Part shown: positions 1 through 9,759 of the stretch, piece after piece
Numbering within the stretch: the first letter of the stretch is position 1
Layout of the letters: every line of letters starts with the position of its first letter
Assembly: GCA_037447655.1 (NCBI GenBank)
Contig: JBBHKE010000370.1
Location: 213,587-268,346 of the forward strand
Length of the DNA: 54,760 nucleotides
Reading direction: 5' to 3'
DNA from: Zygnema cylindricum
Taxonomy: Eukaryota; Streptophyta; Zygnematophyceae; Zygnematales; Zygnemataceae
Program-made: the position numbers and the translations under genes
The notes under the pieces: model-generated
Told to the model about the DNA's origin: nothing
Seen by the model: only the letters and a program-made list of their open reading frames with translations
Database searches by the model: none

Positions 1-810
1 TGCATCTCGGTTAGGTCGTGCGAAACATTTTATTGTCTTAGTCAGGGTTTCTCCCTTGGTTCATGCCCTCAGATTGGGATAACCTTCCTTATCAATTGGG
101 TTCCACCCGAGGTGGTAAATTTTATCGTCGTCCACAGTTAGATTCTTCGAATTTTCCCGAATTGTTGACCACATCCGATCCGGTTGCGGATCACAGATCG
201 CCGTCAGTGCGCTCAGGTCTTACATCTACGTCATCATTGTCCTCGATTTCATCTAGGTCATACTTAGAGGGGACCGATGAAGATTTTTCAAGGAAACATT
301 TCCACCTTCTCACACTCGGAGGTTCCCTGCCAGCCCAGCTTTGGCACAACCGGCGCATCCTCCATTTTACGACATGGCTTCCTCTTTAGAGGGATCCATG
401 GGTAAGATGCAATTATGTTTTTCCGATTTAAAGGACACCATGTCTTTATCGCATTTTCGGATGTTATACAACACGGAAATGAGGGATCTTGCCTTTACAT
501 ATCAAGATATGTGTGACTTCTGTGTTCCCTTTTCCCTTCTCGGTTTATACCTTTGTGGTACGACCCTCACTCATAACATCGCAAGTACAAGGATGTTCTT
601 GCGATGACAGAGTACGTGGCCTCCTTTGTGGGGTTACCAGAAGTCCTCGGCCAGGTGGATATCCCATATCAGGCTATGAGACTGGCAATATTAGATGCCA
701 ACGGGGACGAGTTCTATGCAGCTATCCCCGAAGTTCCTCGTCAGTATGCAGTGACTACCCGACGGGCGGTCCCAGCTAGAGCAAGGGGAACCATTCCTTT
801 ACGTGACCCT
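1..810 (+). pseudogene. G3: 5' part of gag of a gypsy-like element (fragment)
   Basis: This is the N-terminal part of the G-family gag, with start codon at 63 (MPSDWDNLPYQ). By eye it is base-for-base the same as 11395-12204. The reading shifts between frames at about 340-400 and about 600, as it does in the other copy, so the gag was already broken or carries indels. Conserved blocks shared with G2 include KDTMSLSHFRML (about 430-465) and GQVDIPYQ (about 650). The fragment ends at ACCCT, exactly where an H-type LTR starts. The downstream capsid and zinc-knuckle part seen in G1 and G2 is absent here. No standard domain is recognisable in this N-terminal part; its assignment rests on continuity with the downstream gag and protease in G1 and G2. 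Confidence 0.75.
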
Positions 811-2171
811 TGTTATTCTTTGGTCTAAAATAGACAGCAGAAGCGACCGAAACTATCATGCAAGAAGCTAAGCAAAAATAGGTCGACGAACAATCATATG
901 AAATGCATCCTCCATATACGTACACAGACGCAACAAACAACATTTAGGGTTTCATGGAATAATCAACATAAATAAACCCTATGACAACATCTAAGGTTTG
1001 ATGGAATAATCGACATAAACAAACCCTAGGACAAATGCATAAACAATGCATATCAAACATATATAAAAACATAAATAAATAATAACACACAAATGCATCA
1101 CACATAAACAAAAGTATAATCAAATAATCATTATATCATTCAAAGTGCATGACCTAATCGACAACCCTAAAACACTACATCTTTGGTCCCCACTTTACTA
1201 ACCAGCATTGATGATTAATTCCTAACAAAGCTCATTCCTATATATACACTTGTGAGCTGTCAATGAATCACTAACTGCCTAGATATCCAACATAACTCCC
1301 ACTAAAAACATAATATCCTATTACGACAAAAATCCTAACTGGAAATTACGTAACTATCATTATCTCCTATTTAAATATGATAACCTACTATTAAGAATAA
1401 ATTAATCGTAAGCGTACACCTGAAAGTCAGGCAATCGTAAGCGTACACTTGTCTGCAAATACGATATTTTACACACACAAATTAAACCGTCGAAACCCTA
1501 ATTGACCACGTAAATATAAACGTCATGATCAACACTAATTTATTAATGCAAATAAGACAAATAAATGTTGTTCCAAATATTTACAGGTACACACAATCTT
1601 ATGTTGAGTCATGGCGAATAAATCAGCAGGACTTCGCGAATCTCGTCAAAGCATCCGGGACGTCCAAAAATAAACATCGTGTGATTGACGCGATTTCGCG
1701 TCACCACTACTTGAAAATAACGGCGGTCTTTTTCCGCCGTCCGTAACTCTTATTCGGAACCGTTGATGTCGCGAAGCGTGGTCACAAAAATCCAAACAAA
1801 ATTCCACTTGACGAAACGACATCATGTCATCCAAATAAAACCGTACCGTAACCACGTCATTTGCAATAAATCCGGCGTGTCACAAATAAAGTACAATTAT
1901 CCAAATATGACGCTCAAAACTATCGGCGTACATATTCAGATATTTCAAACATTTCATAACGGATCGCTTCGCGATCTGCCATCCATTTTCTAGCGCATTC
2001 ATCACCACTCAATTTGTGCCTTACGGCATATTTATTTCACTCGTACACTTACTCCCCCAATCCGCGAATCCTTTCGAACCTCCACAGTATATCACGTAAA
2101 TGCGTACGCACGAAACATCGCGTACGCACGAAACGCCGTGCTCGCACGAAACTAACTTTTTAAAAACAACA
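811..2171 (-). repeat. H-family LTR (copy 1, single LTR)
   Basis: A 1361-bp LTR begins TGTTATTCTTTGG and ends AAAAACAACA on the plus strand. It is about 98% identical to the two LTRs of H at 12205-13564 and 14495-15839. Orientation is minus, inferred from the PBS beside the right LTR of H. At several sites it matches the left LTR of H near its left end (TGTTATT, GACAGCAG) and the right LTR near its right end (CTTTTTAAAA). It also carries private changes. It sits in the same gag position as H, but the expected gag continuation is missing on the right. Sequence of another element starts at 2173. Confidence 0.8.
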
Positions 2172-2172
2172 A

Positions 2173-2883
2173 TAAGTATTACTAAGTCTTAGAATTTTAT
2201 ACTAATAAATTTTTCTACTACCTACCTAGCCAATCACAATACTGTAAAGAGTGTTACGACACTTTTTAACTGTACTCTAAAGTAAACTGACTACGCACCT
2301 GATGTACGTTAAATGACTCAATGGTGTGTCTCCTAGCCAATCACAATACTGTAAAGAGTGTTACGACACTTTTTAATTGTACTCTAAAGTAAACTGACTA
2401 CGCACCTGATGTACGTTAAATGACTCAATGGCTACGCACCTGATGTACGTTAAATGACTCAATGGTGCGTCTCCTGTTCCGTACAAAAGAACAAACCTTA
2501 ATTGTCTACGTACGACTTTTACTAACTGTACACATTAATAAACAAATACATGTAAAGACAAACTCCTGTTTCCACAAAGTTTTTAGCGACATTGAAACTT
2601 TTTAAGTGACGAGATCCGCCTCGTCATAGTGTTTCGCTTTCAGATTTTGTTAAATCTTTGTCTGTCCGATGTTGTCTATCGGACGGGTATGTCGTAATTA
2701 GGTTGTAGGCGCCATTTCGTAAACTCCTTTTTACTTATGATTCTTCCAATGTGATCTTTTTAATTTTTTTAAGTCCAGATAGCAAAGGTAAACTAGATCT
2801 TAAACATAGTCTAAAATTGTTTCTATGTCCCGAAGTTTCTTCTCACAAAGTATAGAAAGGACTAAAGCTTTTAAAAAACAACA
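2173..2883 (-). repeat. F 3' LTR, truncated, with internal tandem repeats
   Basis: This is the left LTR of the minus-strand copia F. It ends in AAAAAACAACA at 2883, followed by the complement of a polypurine tract and a pol remnant. The shared block CTAAGTC(C/T)TAGAATTTTATACT (about 2180-2203) also occurs in the right LTR of F at about 5997. The other LTR terminus is missing because the sequence joins the H-family LTR end at 2172. A 107-bp tandem repeat lies inside (2226-2474), as does an inverted repeat TGACGAG/CTCGTCA (2607-2626). Confidence 0.65.
2226..2474. repeat. 107-bp tandem repeat, about 2.4 units
   Basis: Units begin CTAGCCAATCACAATACTG at 2226 and 2333. A third partial unit, of the last 43 bases only (CTACGCACCTGATGTACGTT onward), runs 2432-2474. 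Units differ by very few bases, so the amplification is recent compared with the decay of F. They contain CCAAT, TTACGACA and ACGTTAAATGACTCA. Confidence 0.85.
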
Positions 2884-4023
2884 CTCTTATAAAGCTTTAG
2901 ACTCTCTTAGCTGCTTAAACCACAAGTATCCTTGCAATATTTGTAACCAGACTTGAACCACTCGAAAACCTTAAGAATTTTATCACCAATTTCTCGTCTA
3001 TCTTTTTTGATTTTTGCAAAATCATGCTCAAACCTCCAATGGTTGCTGCTACATCATGCCTATTATAATTTATATAATGAATTAGAATCCATAAATTGTG
3101 TCGATATCGAATCCTCCCTTAAATTTTGATTCCTCTGATTCTAGACTCTTACAATGCTTCCAAAATTTGTCTTTTTGCCATCTATTTTTTGTTTGAATTC
3201 CATAGTTGTAGCAATTCCTGTTTCATCCATCATTTGAAAATTTTCTAGTTGTATTCCAAATATATCTGTAGTCTCCTCTAAATATTGCATTATGAAGTTA
3301 CCTTTTAAAACTGTCTTAATTTTCGCTATTCCTTGAATGGTTAGTTCTACAATTAGTAGGTCATTTTCAATAGCTTTTCAATCGGGTGAAAGTTCTACAA
3401 TTTCCCAAGTTTGGGCGTCCAAGATAGGTGCCATCGTATCATTTGTCCCCGTTACCTTATGTTTTTTTTCGCGTTCTGAAATTGCCTCCTAAAGGGTAAG
3501 AGGCTCCCCTTGATTATCAAATAATACATAGTCGTTTCTAATAGCATTCCTCCGGTTAATTCTCCGTCTCCAAATTTTGATACTGGAGGTTTGATCCGAT
3601 TCTCACTTTTCGGTCTTTGCGCCAACCACGGTCCAAATGTGCTTGAAATTCTTGGTATATCTTCGAGGGGGTCTTGTCGTTTGTCCAACGATATGGTATA
3701 CTCTTCGTTACTTGTGGTACAACCTTTGTGGACATTTTCATGATTTTAGCGACGATATCATCTTGTCCATGGTTCAGCCATAAAGTCGTTTCGTCGCTAC
3801 TTCTCGTTTTTCCTCTGGTGCCCATCATTGATGATCTACCGACGAGATCATCTCGTCGTTGGTTTAGCGACAAAACATGCACGTCGCTACCTGTGTTCGT
3901 CAACTTATCTTGTTCTTGTAACTTTACAACTTGATCCGTCCTAGGTTTAAAGATGACATATTCAATAACTTTTTCTGCCTTTCTATCCACTGACTGAAAA
4001 ATGTCATCTGATTTTATTTTCAT
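2884..4023 (-). pseudogene. F: copia RT and RNase H remnant with internal deletion
   Basis: Read on the minus strand. 4023-3556 is the linker between integrase and RT, ending with material like the pre-RT region of element I. At about 3440-3365 the RT N-terminus reads AQTWEIVELSPD then KAIEN, like I (LVDLPPDRKAIGSKW). It then jumps straight to DDLLIVELTIQ and continues (KIKTVLKGNFIMQYLEET) to about 3150. This matches the sequence after the catalytic YVDD, so most of the RT palm is deleted. RNase H cannot be recognised between 2884 and 3150. Stops and frameshifts are abundant. It is clearly inactive. Confidence 0.7.
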
Positions 4024-4920
4024 CTTTGATAATGATATTTTTTGTTAATACTATCCTATTGTTCTCTGGTACATATACTCTATATTCTGTCCACAAATCA
4101 TCGTAACCAAGTAGGAGTGCAGGTATACCTTTCGGCTCCATTTTCCACCTAGTCTGAGTACTATCTCGAATGATAACCTTGTTACTAAATACTCTAAGAT
4201 GCTTGACTATTGGTTTTCTTCCTGTCCATATCTCATGGGGTGACTCTCCTTTGATTACTCAAAAATCTATTCTATTATTGATATATGTGGCACAATTTAA
4301 GGCCTCAAACCCAAAGTTTTAAATCGACACTTTTTTCTTCAAGCATTGATGTGGCTTATGCAGTTAAAGTTTTGTTTACTCTCTCTACTTCGTCATAGTT
4401 GGCTAATTTTTTATAGGATATTTTATTTTCTTCCAGATAGGTGATGAAATCAAGTGATAGATATTCCCTTTTGTTTTCCAATATCAATGTTCGTATTGGA
4501 ATTCCGTGAATTTCTTCGCTCCATGTTTTGAATTCTTTGAAGTGGGAAAACACTTCATTTTTCTCTTTCATGAAGTAGATTAATGTGTAGCTTGAATAGT
4601 CATCTCTGAACGTCACCATGTATCTCATACCTTTTGCTGATGCGATCTTAGCTGGTCCGCATACATCCAAGTGAACTAGTTTTAACACGTATTTTTATCT
4701 ATGGGTGCTTTCACAAAGATTTATATGTATCTATTCGAGTGCAAATCCATTACATAATATTTCATCATTTTTGCTAAATTCTACACCTGTTATTACACTT
4801 TTCTTTTTCGTATCCATTTCCTAACCAAAATCTCTTTCTTCTGTAGTTATGTTAGTGTATGCAAAAAGAGAATTTCCGTTTCTTTCCAAAAAACTCACAA
4901 CTTATTCTTCTTTTTAGGAG
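4024..4920 (-). pseudogene. F: copia integrase remnant
   Basis: The minus-strand ORF 4688-4356 reads LVHLDVCGPAKIASAKGMRY, matching the copia integrase core start (IHSDVFGPAKVPSAGGMKY in element I) with the first catalytic Asp. Downstream, FRDDYSSYT and LENKREYLS align with the FTDDF and RSDNGGEYTS segments of I. The DNGGE motif is therefore degraded to ENKRE, losing the second catalytic Asp. 4330-4040 continues the C-terminal integrase region (homologous to TGRKSDVSHFKVFG) with stops. The protease and GAG-pre-integrase part (4700-4920) is barely recognisable. Confidence 0.75.
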
Positions 4921-5757
4921 AAGATATAAGTTTGTGTAAGTTGGCAGAATTTTGATTTTCGTATAAACCAACCTAGTCGAAAGATTCTAGTTTCAACATC
5001 ATTTTTTATATTTTGGACAACTTCTGTAGCCATGTCTTTTATGAATACAATAACAACATACATTAGGTCTTTGAGGATATAGAATCGGACTATTCTGAAA
5101 CTGCTTTTTTTGAACCCTTTTTGTATTAAAAGTTTCAGCTGGCCTACTACCTTTAAGAGCTTCTTGAATAGACTCTTCATCTAAAATATATTGAATTGTT
5201 ATCGTTAGATTCCACTCAGCCTGCGGTAATTTATTCAAATTGTTAGAGGCTCCTTTATATTCACTAAGAAGCCCTCTCATTAACAACGGTGTTTGTTAGT
5301 CATTAGGAAAATTGCCACCTGAACAAGAATTTTCTACAAGTAATTTTTTTAAACCATAATAGTATTCCGCCAAACTACCGCCAAAGTACTTATACTCCCA
5401 AATTTTACCACTGCTGAACACTAGTTTTGGTGTGCATATCTTTCAAAGAGTCCCATATTTTCGACGTTTTCTTGATGTGAGTATAAGTCATTGCAAGCTC
5501 TTTTGAAATGAAAAGTTTGATAATGTGAAGAAACTACAATATTTTCTTCTTCCAACCGGGATCCGATTTCGCCAGAGATCCTTCCTAAACATCTATAAAG
5601 TTAATATTCAAAAAATTTAACTTCACCATATCTGCCCAATAGATATATTCCGTGACGTTAGAGATAGGTAACCTTGAGGGAGGGCGCGTAACCTGTTGTT
5701 TTATGAAAACTCTATGAAAACTGGAGCAGCACCACTTGCCGCTAAATCACAAGCCAT
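4921..5757 (-). pseudogene. F: copia gag remnant, start inside the 5' LTR
   Basis: The minus-strand ORF 5286-4999 matches copia gag: MLMRGLLSEYKGASNNL, then a glutamate-rich helix, then a CCHC-like knuckle CCYCIHKRHGYRSC. Upstream, minus-strand sequence at about 5665-5625 reads YIYWADMVK, equal to YAYWADMVE of I and YLYWADL of C. An ATG at 5757-5755 lies inside the LTR and opens a short alanine-rich N-terminus (MACDLAASGAAP) in the frame of the 5286 ORF. It stops at the LTR edge. This parallels element I, where the same arrangement is nearly open. Several frameshifts are present. Confidence 0.65.
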
Positions 5758-6012
5758 CACCGAACCAAAAGGAGTAGCACTCAAGATACCAACTTTGACC
5801 CACTGCATAAAGCAGTCAATATGCCCCAAATGGCCTCAAACCACACCAGCGTGTTGTTTACCGCGTGTCCTGACAACCCCCAAAGTTTTAAGCAAAACGC
5901 TCAATTAAACTAAGAGATATAGCCCAAAGAATATCCATTAAATGCACAAATGTGCCCTCTGAAACCTTATACTGTACAAGGAATACATAAGAATTTCTAA
6001 GTCCTAGAATTT
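5694..6012 (-). repeat. F 5' LTR, truncated
   Basis: It begins TGTTGTTTTATG at 5694, next to a degenerate PBS (minus strand GGTTACGCGCCC). It is homologous to the start of the I-family LTR (GGAGCAGCACCACTTGCC against GGTGGAGCATCAGCAGTAG). Similarity is lost after TAGAATTTTATACTGA near 6012, so the rest of the LTR is missing. Confidence 0.6.
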
Positions 6013-6950
6013 TATACTGAATGGGAAGGGGGAGACCGTAATACTGTATCTCGTCGCGTGATGCCTGGTTGACCTCATCTACAGACAGCTCATTATCATT
6101 TTAACTCCTTTGCACAATTGTTGTAGTTCTCTCTTCATGTCCTTGTTTCTCATGTACGTTTTCTCTAGTACTTGTCGCCTGTATTTGTTCCTCCTGTACT
6201 TGTTCCTCGTATACTTGTTTTCATGTACTTTTTTCTCATGTACTTTTTTTCATGTACTTGTTTTTCCTGTATTTATTTTTCCTCTTTGTTTTGGACAATT
6301 GTGAGTTATGTACAGTTAACTCCCCCTATAGTCGAAGCAAAGTCTGGAATGAGTCACATTTCTCCAACAAAGCGACAACTAAAGAATCGATTTCCAGTTT
6401 TTTCTTTTCTGGCCAACGTGGCGAAATTGAATCTTTCATTCCCAGATGCTGCGCAGCGTCGCTGAAAACGGACGCCTGCGATCATTTCCCTGACATGTGG
6501 AGTTCGTTCGTTCGTATCCTCCGCACGCTGGCATTATCAAAGATATTCGCCTCCCTAAAAAGTGAAAACTCTCGAGGCGACAACTGCGCACAGCATGAAA
6601 GTTGAACGTGAGGAAGTTTCGCCTGTGCTATGAACGTCACGTCACGTGCACTAGGCAGCCCCGCGAATCTAGGTCTGGGACCGCTTTACATATGAACACC
6701 AACGAACGGAACAATACATGTAAGTACTGTACTGCTAGGGAAGCAGGAAAGCTTGAGTATTTTGCTACTATAACGCATTAACTCTGGCAGGGCATTTAAC
6801 TCAGAGAAGCCTCGAAGCTATGCCGCAGGCAAAGGAGACGAGAGACAGATGGTCGGATTCTGCACTGCCTTATGTTTAATATGGAGCCTCACAGATATGA
6901 AGGAAGACCAGAGAAACGTCCAAGAGTGGTCACCTTTCCCTCTACTTCTC
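6013..6950. other. Unassigned region with short degenerate tandem repeat
   Basis: I recognise no gene. 6133-6280 holds a degenerate 14-18 bp repeat around (TC)ATGTACTTGTTTT. The ORFs crossing it (for example 6110-6304) are hydrophobic, repetitive translations of this array. The rest (6300-6950) is mixed-composition DNA with a CACGTCACGTGCAC stretch at about 6640. It could be the edge of an unknown element. Confidence 0.4.
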
Positions 6951-7605
6951 ATACTCACCCTCCCTCTCCCTTTGCCTCTCCCTCTCCCTCTCTTTCATTG
7001 TGGACTCCGCCCACCTCCTAGTTCCCTTATTCTATCCGTTTTTTCCTTACCACTCTAATTTATGTTTTCTCCTTACCCCTACTCCTAGTCCAATTTTGAC
7101 AAGTGATCACTATTGCGAGGCTTGACCCAATGTCTTCTCTCTCCCCCTCTTCAACCCCTTCCACCTCCACGGCCTCTTCAGCCCCCTCTCCCTCAACCTC
7201 CCCCTTTCCATCCCCCTTCCTTGCCCATCCCACCTCCTCGCACCCTTCACCTTGGCACTCGCCCTCGGTCTCCCCTTTTGAGCGCCTCTCGCTCTTCTCT
7301 CCCTCCTTCCCTCCCCCCCCTCCCTCCCTCCCTCTCACCCTCTCTCCTCTCTCCTGTCTTCATTTCTCTATCCTCTCTCCTCCCTTCTCCCTCCACTCCC
7401 CTCTCGTCTCTCCACTGTCTTGTCACCCCTCACCTCTCCTCTCTCTCCTCTTTCTTTTCGCTCTTCTCTTTTCTCCTATCCTCTCACTTTCCCTCTCTCT
7501 CTCTCGTTCCCCCCTCTTTGCCTCTCTCACTCTCATCTTACCTCTCTCCTCCCTCTATCCTCTCTCCTCCCTTCTCCCTCCACTCTCCTCTCTCTATCTC
7601 CTCTC
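6951..7605. repeat. Polypyrimidine (CT-rich) low-complexity tract, left half
   Basis: Almost pure C and T on the plus strand from about 7130, in (CTCTC/CCCTC)n-like order. The long Ser/Leu/Pro ORFs here (7103-7796) are translations of the tract. About 150 bp at 7420-7570 (CTCTTTCTTTTCGCTCTTCT onward) recur at 8890-9030 on the other side of the solo LTR, so the tract itself contains a duplicated block. Confidence 0.85.
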
Positions 7606-8567
7606 TGTTGTCCATAGCCTATTTCAGCCATGGATTACTCACGGAAACACCCACAGACTACCTCAAAAACAGCTGTGTTTCAGACAGCACAGATTACTCC
7701 ACAATAAACAAAATCACGTCAAACTGCACCAATGTGCAGTATACCGTATACACTATTATCTCCCAAAGTAACAGCCAAATCCACCAAGGCATCTAGAAGA
7801 TATAAGCTCTAGAGTTTCCCAAAATTAGCTGACAGCTTCACAAACTAACCACTTAGACTGTTCACAGAATCTTACAGAGATACTGGAATACAATGAAACT
7901 TCACACACATATAGATTCAATATCATAGAATAACTCCACAAAGTTTCACATGAAAACATCAAACAGATTGATCACACCAACAGGTCAAAGATGAAGAAAA
8001 CAGTTTGCGATTGCTTTGATAAACTTGAATGCGATACATAAAATAATCTAAGTCCTGCAGGTTATACTCAGAGTACGGAGGCATACCAGCCGTACTGTAT
8101 CTACTCTAATAACCTAACTAGTCAAAAGGACAAACCTGTGTTGTACATTATATTTACACCGTACTCTTCGTATGTCAGAAACTAAGCTACCACTAAGCAA
8201 CCACTAAGCTACCACTATCGTTTAATCATCATTACTGGAAGTCTATCCAATTCATATTATCCGTAGTTGCGCTAGCTGCGTTGGCTGCGCTGTCCGTACT
8301 GATCATAAAAATAGCCGCAACTGCGTTGACTTAATTGGGTCGCAGCTGCTCCGTACCGGCGGCTCCTATTTCAACATTCCGTTTATTTTACATCGGATCG
8401 CTTCGCGAACCGCCGTCCATTTGTCATTGCTTGTTCACACCACTCATTAAGACTTTTACGTAACTTTAATTATCAATCCGTTCCCTCCCCCAATCTGTGA
8501 ATCTATTCAAACCTCCATATTAAATCCAATTACCAGTTACGCACGAAACTCACTTTTCAAAACAATA
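7606..8567 (-). mobile_element. Solo copia-type LTR inserted in the polypyrimidine tract
   Basis: 962 bp begin TGTTGTCC (7606) and end CAAAACAATA (8567), flanked by CTCTC on both sides (7601-7605 and 8568-8572). The body resembles I- and H-family LTRs. It has the serial GCAGCTGCG/GCTGCG motifs (8265-8365), GGATCGCTTCGCGAAC (8395-8410) and the terminal block CCCCCAATCTGTGAATC...GCACGAAACTCACTTTTC. No internal coding region is attached, so it is a solo LTR. The target duplication is weak evidence because the tract is low-complexity. Confidence 0.7.
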
Positions 8568-9032
8568 CTCTCCTCTCTTCTCTACTACCCACACTTGCCT
8601 CTCTACTCTTCCTCTCTCTCCCCTCTGGCCCCTCTCCTCCCTTCTCCCTCCCTTCTGTCCTTTCTTATCTCCTATCTCCTCTCTCTCTCCCCTTTCTCCT
8701 TCACCACTTCTCTCTTCCCGTCCCTATCCTCTCTCATCTCTCTCTTCTCTATCTTTTATCCTCTCGCACTCTCCTCTCTCTTTTCTCTCTCATATGCTCT
8801 CTCATCTCCCCACTTTTCACTCTCCTCTGTCCGCCTTCCTCTCTCATCTCTTCTCTCTCCCCTCTCGTCTCTCCACTATCTTGTCCCCCACCACCTCTCC
8901 TCTCTCTCATCTTTCTTTTCGCTCTTCTCTTTTATCCTATCCTCTCACTTTCCCTCTCGCTCTCTCGTTCCCCCCTCTCTTTGCCTCTCTCACTCTCCTC
9001 TTACCTCTCTCCTCCCGCCTCTCTCCTCTCTT

Positions 9033-9080
<48 letters not shown>

Positions 9081-9118
9081 CCTCTCTCTCTCCCTCTCCC
9101 TCTCCCCCTCTCTCTTGG
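8568..9118. repeat. Polypyrimidine tract, right half, with (CT)n
   Basis: Continuation of the CT-rich tract after the solo LTR, becoming a nearly pure (CT)n microsatellite at 9030-9115. ORFs 8595-9524 on plus and 8937-9282 on minus (Arg-Glu repeats) are translations of the repeat. I do not call them genes. Confidence 0.85.
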
Positions 9119-9150
9119 TATACCGTATGGTGTCGGTCGTAGGCATGCAC

Positions 9151-9310
9151 GATATTTTTCACGCACGCACAATTTTTCGCATGCACGCATGATATTGTGC
9201 ACGCGCGAGCGATATTTTGCATGTGTGCACGATATTTCGCACGCACGCACGACATTGTGCACGCGCATGCGATATGCAACACGCTCGCACAAAATCATAC
9301 ACGCACACAC
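9151..9310. repeat. 20-bp tandem array, 8 units, alternating Pu-Py half-units
   Basis: Eight consecutive units of exactly 20 bases start at 9151, 9171, 9191, 9211, 9231, 9251, 9271 and 9291. Each has an AT-rich start (GATATTTT type) and a CG/CA alternating end (for example GATATTTCGCACGCACGCAC at 9231). The pattern continues loosely to about 9350. There are no unique spacers, so this is not a CRISPR. The alternating purine-pyrimidine halves could adopt Z-DNA. Confidence 0.85.
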
Positions 9311-9527
9311 AATTATTTTTGCGCGCATGTATGATATCCGTTCGCACGTGCAAAGGCACGTCGGCTCACTTATCTTTGACGTGTACGCACGTCTATTTGT
9401 ATATATACTAATTGCGTGCCTACTATTGTTTCGTTTTGCGCGCAGGTACACAATTTTGGAGTACATACGTGAAGTATTGTTTGGCGATGCAGCGCGATAT
9501 CTGGGAGTACCATCGATGCTATGATGT

Positions 9528-9545
9528 ACCATTATATATTTAAGT
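9528..9545 (+). promoter_or_regulatory. TATA-box-like sequence before the G1 leader
   Basis: ATTATATATTTAAG lies about 2 kb before the gag start of G1, just after the 20-bp array. It is a plausible core promoter of G1 or of its 5' LTR, whose limits I cannot define. No transcript evidence is available. Confidence 0.3.
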
Positions 9546-9759
9546 CGCGTTTCCATGTAGGTTCGCGCGTACATGTAGTTAGGGAGGGTTTTTACCCTCG
9601 AACGGTAGATTATGAGAAACGTACGGCAGACAATGTTGGCCGCCTATTTGCCAACATTCTAAGTAGTTTCATAAATGTAAAGTAGACTAAACGTAGGCTA
9701 GTTTCGTTTAGGCCTAGCGTAGCTTCTACTTAGTCTATGTTTAGACTTATAATTTTTAG

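Noticed and set aside
1525-1746. 73-codon ORF repeated in three LTR copies (also 12918, 15193)
   Set aside because: Conserved only because the LTR copies are about 98% identical. No coding signature or domain.
6110-6304. Hydrophobic 64-codon ORF as a membrane peptide
   Set aside because: It is the translation of a short tandem repeat.
7103-7796. Long Ser/Leu/Pro-rich ORFs as possible proteins
   Set aside because: They translate a low-complexity CT tract in more than one frame at once. No domain and no codon structure.
9151-9350. CRISPR array
   Set aside because: Units are contiguous, with no unique spacers, and the context is eukaryotic.
8595-9574. 309-codon plus ORF and 194-codon minus ORF
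   Set aside because: Both run through (CT)n and the 20-bp array. Length is due to absence of stops in repeats.
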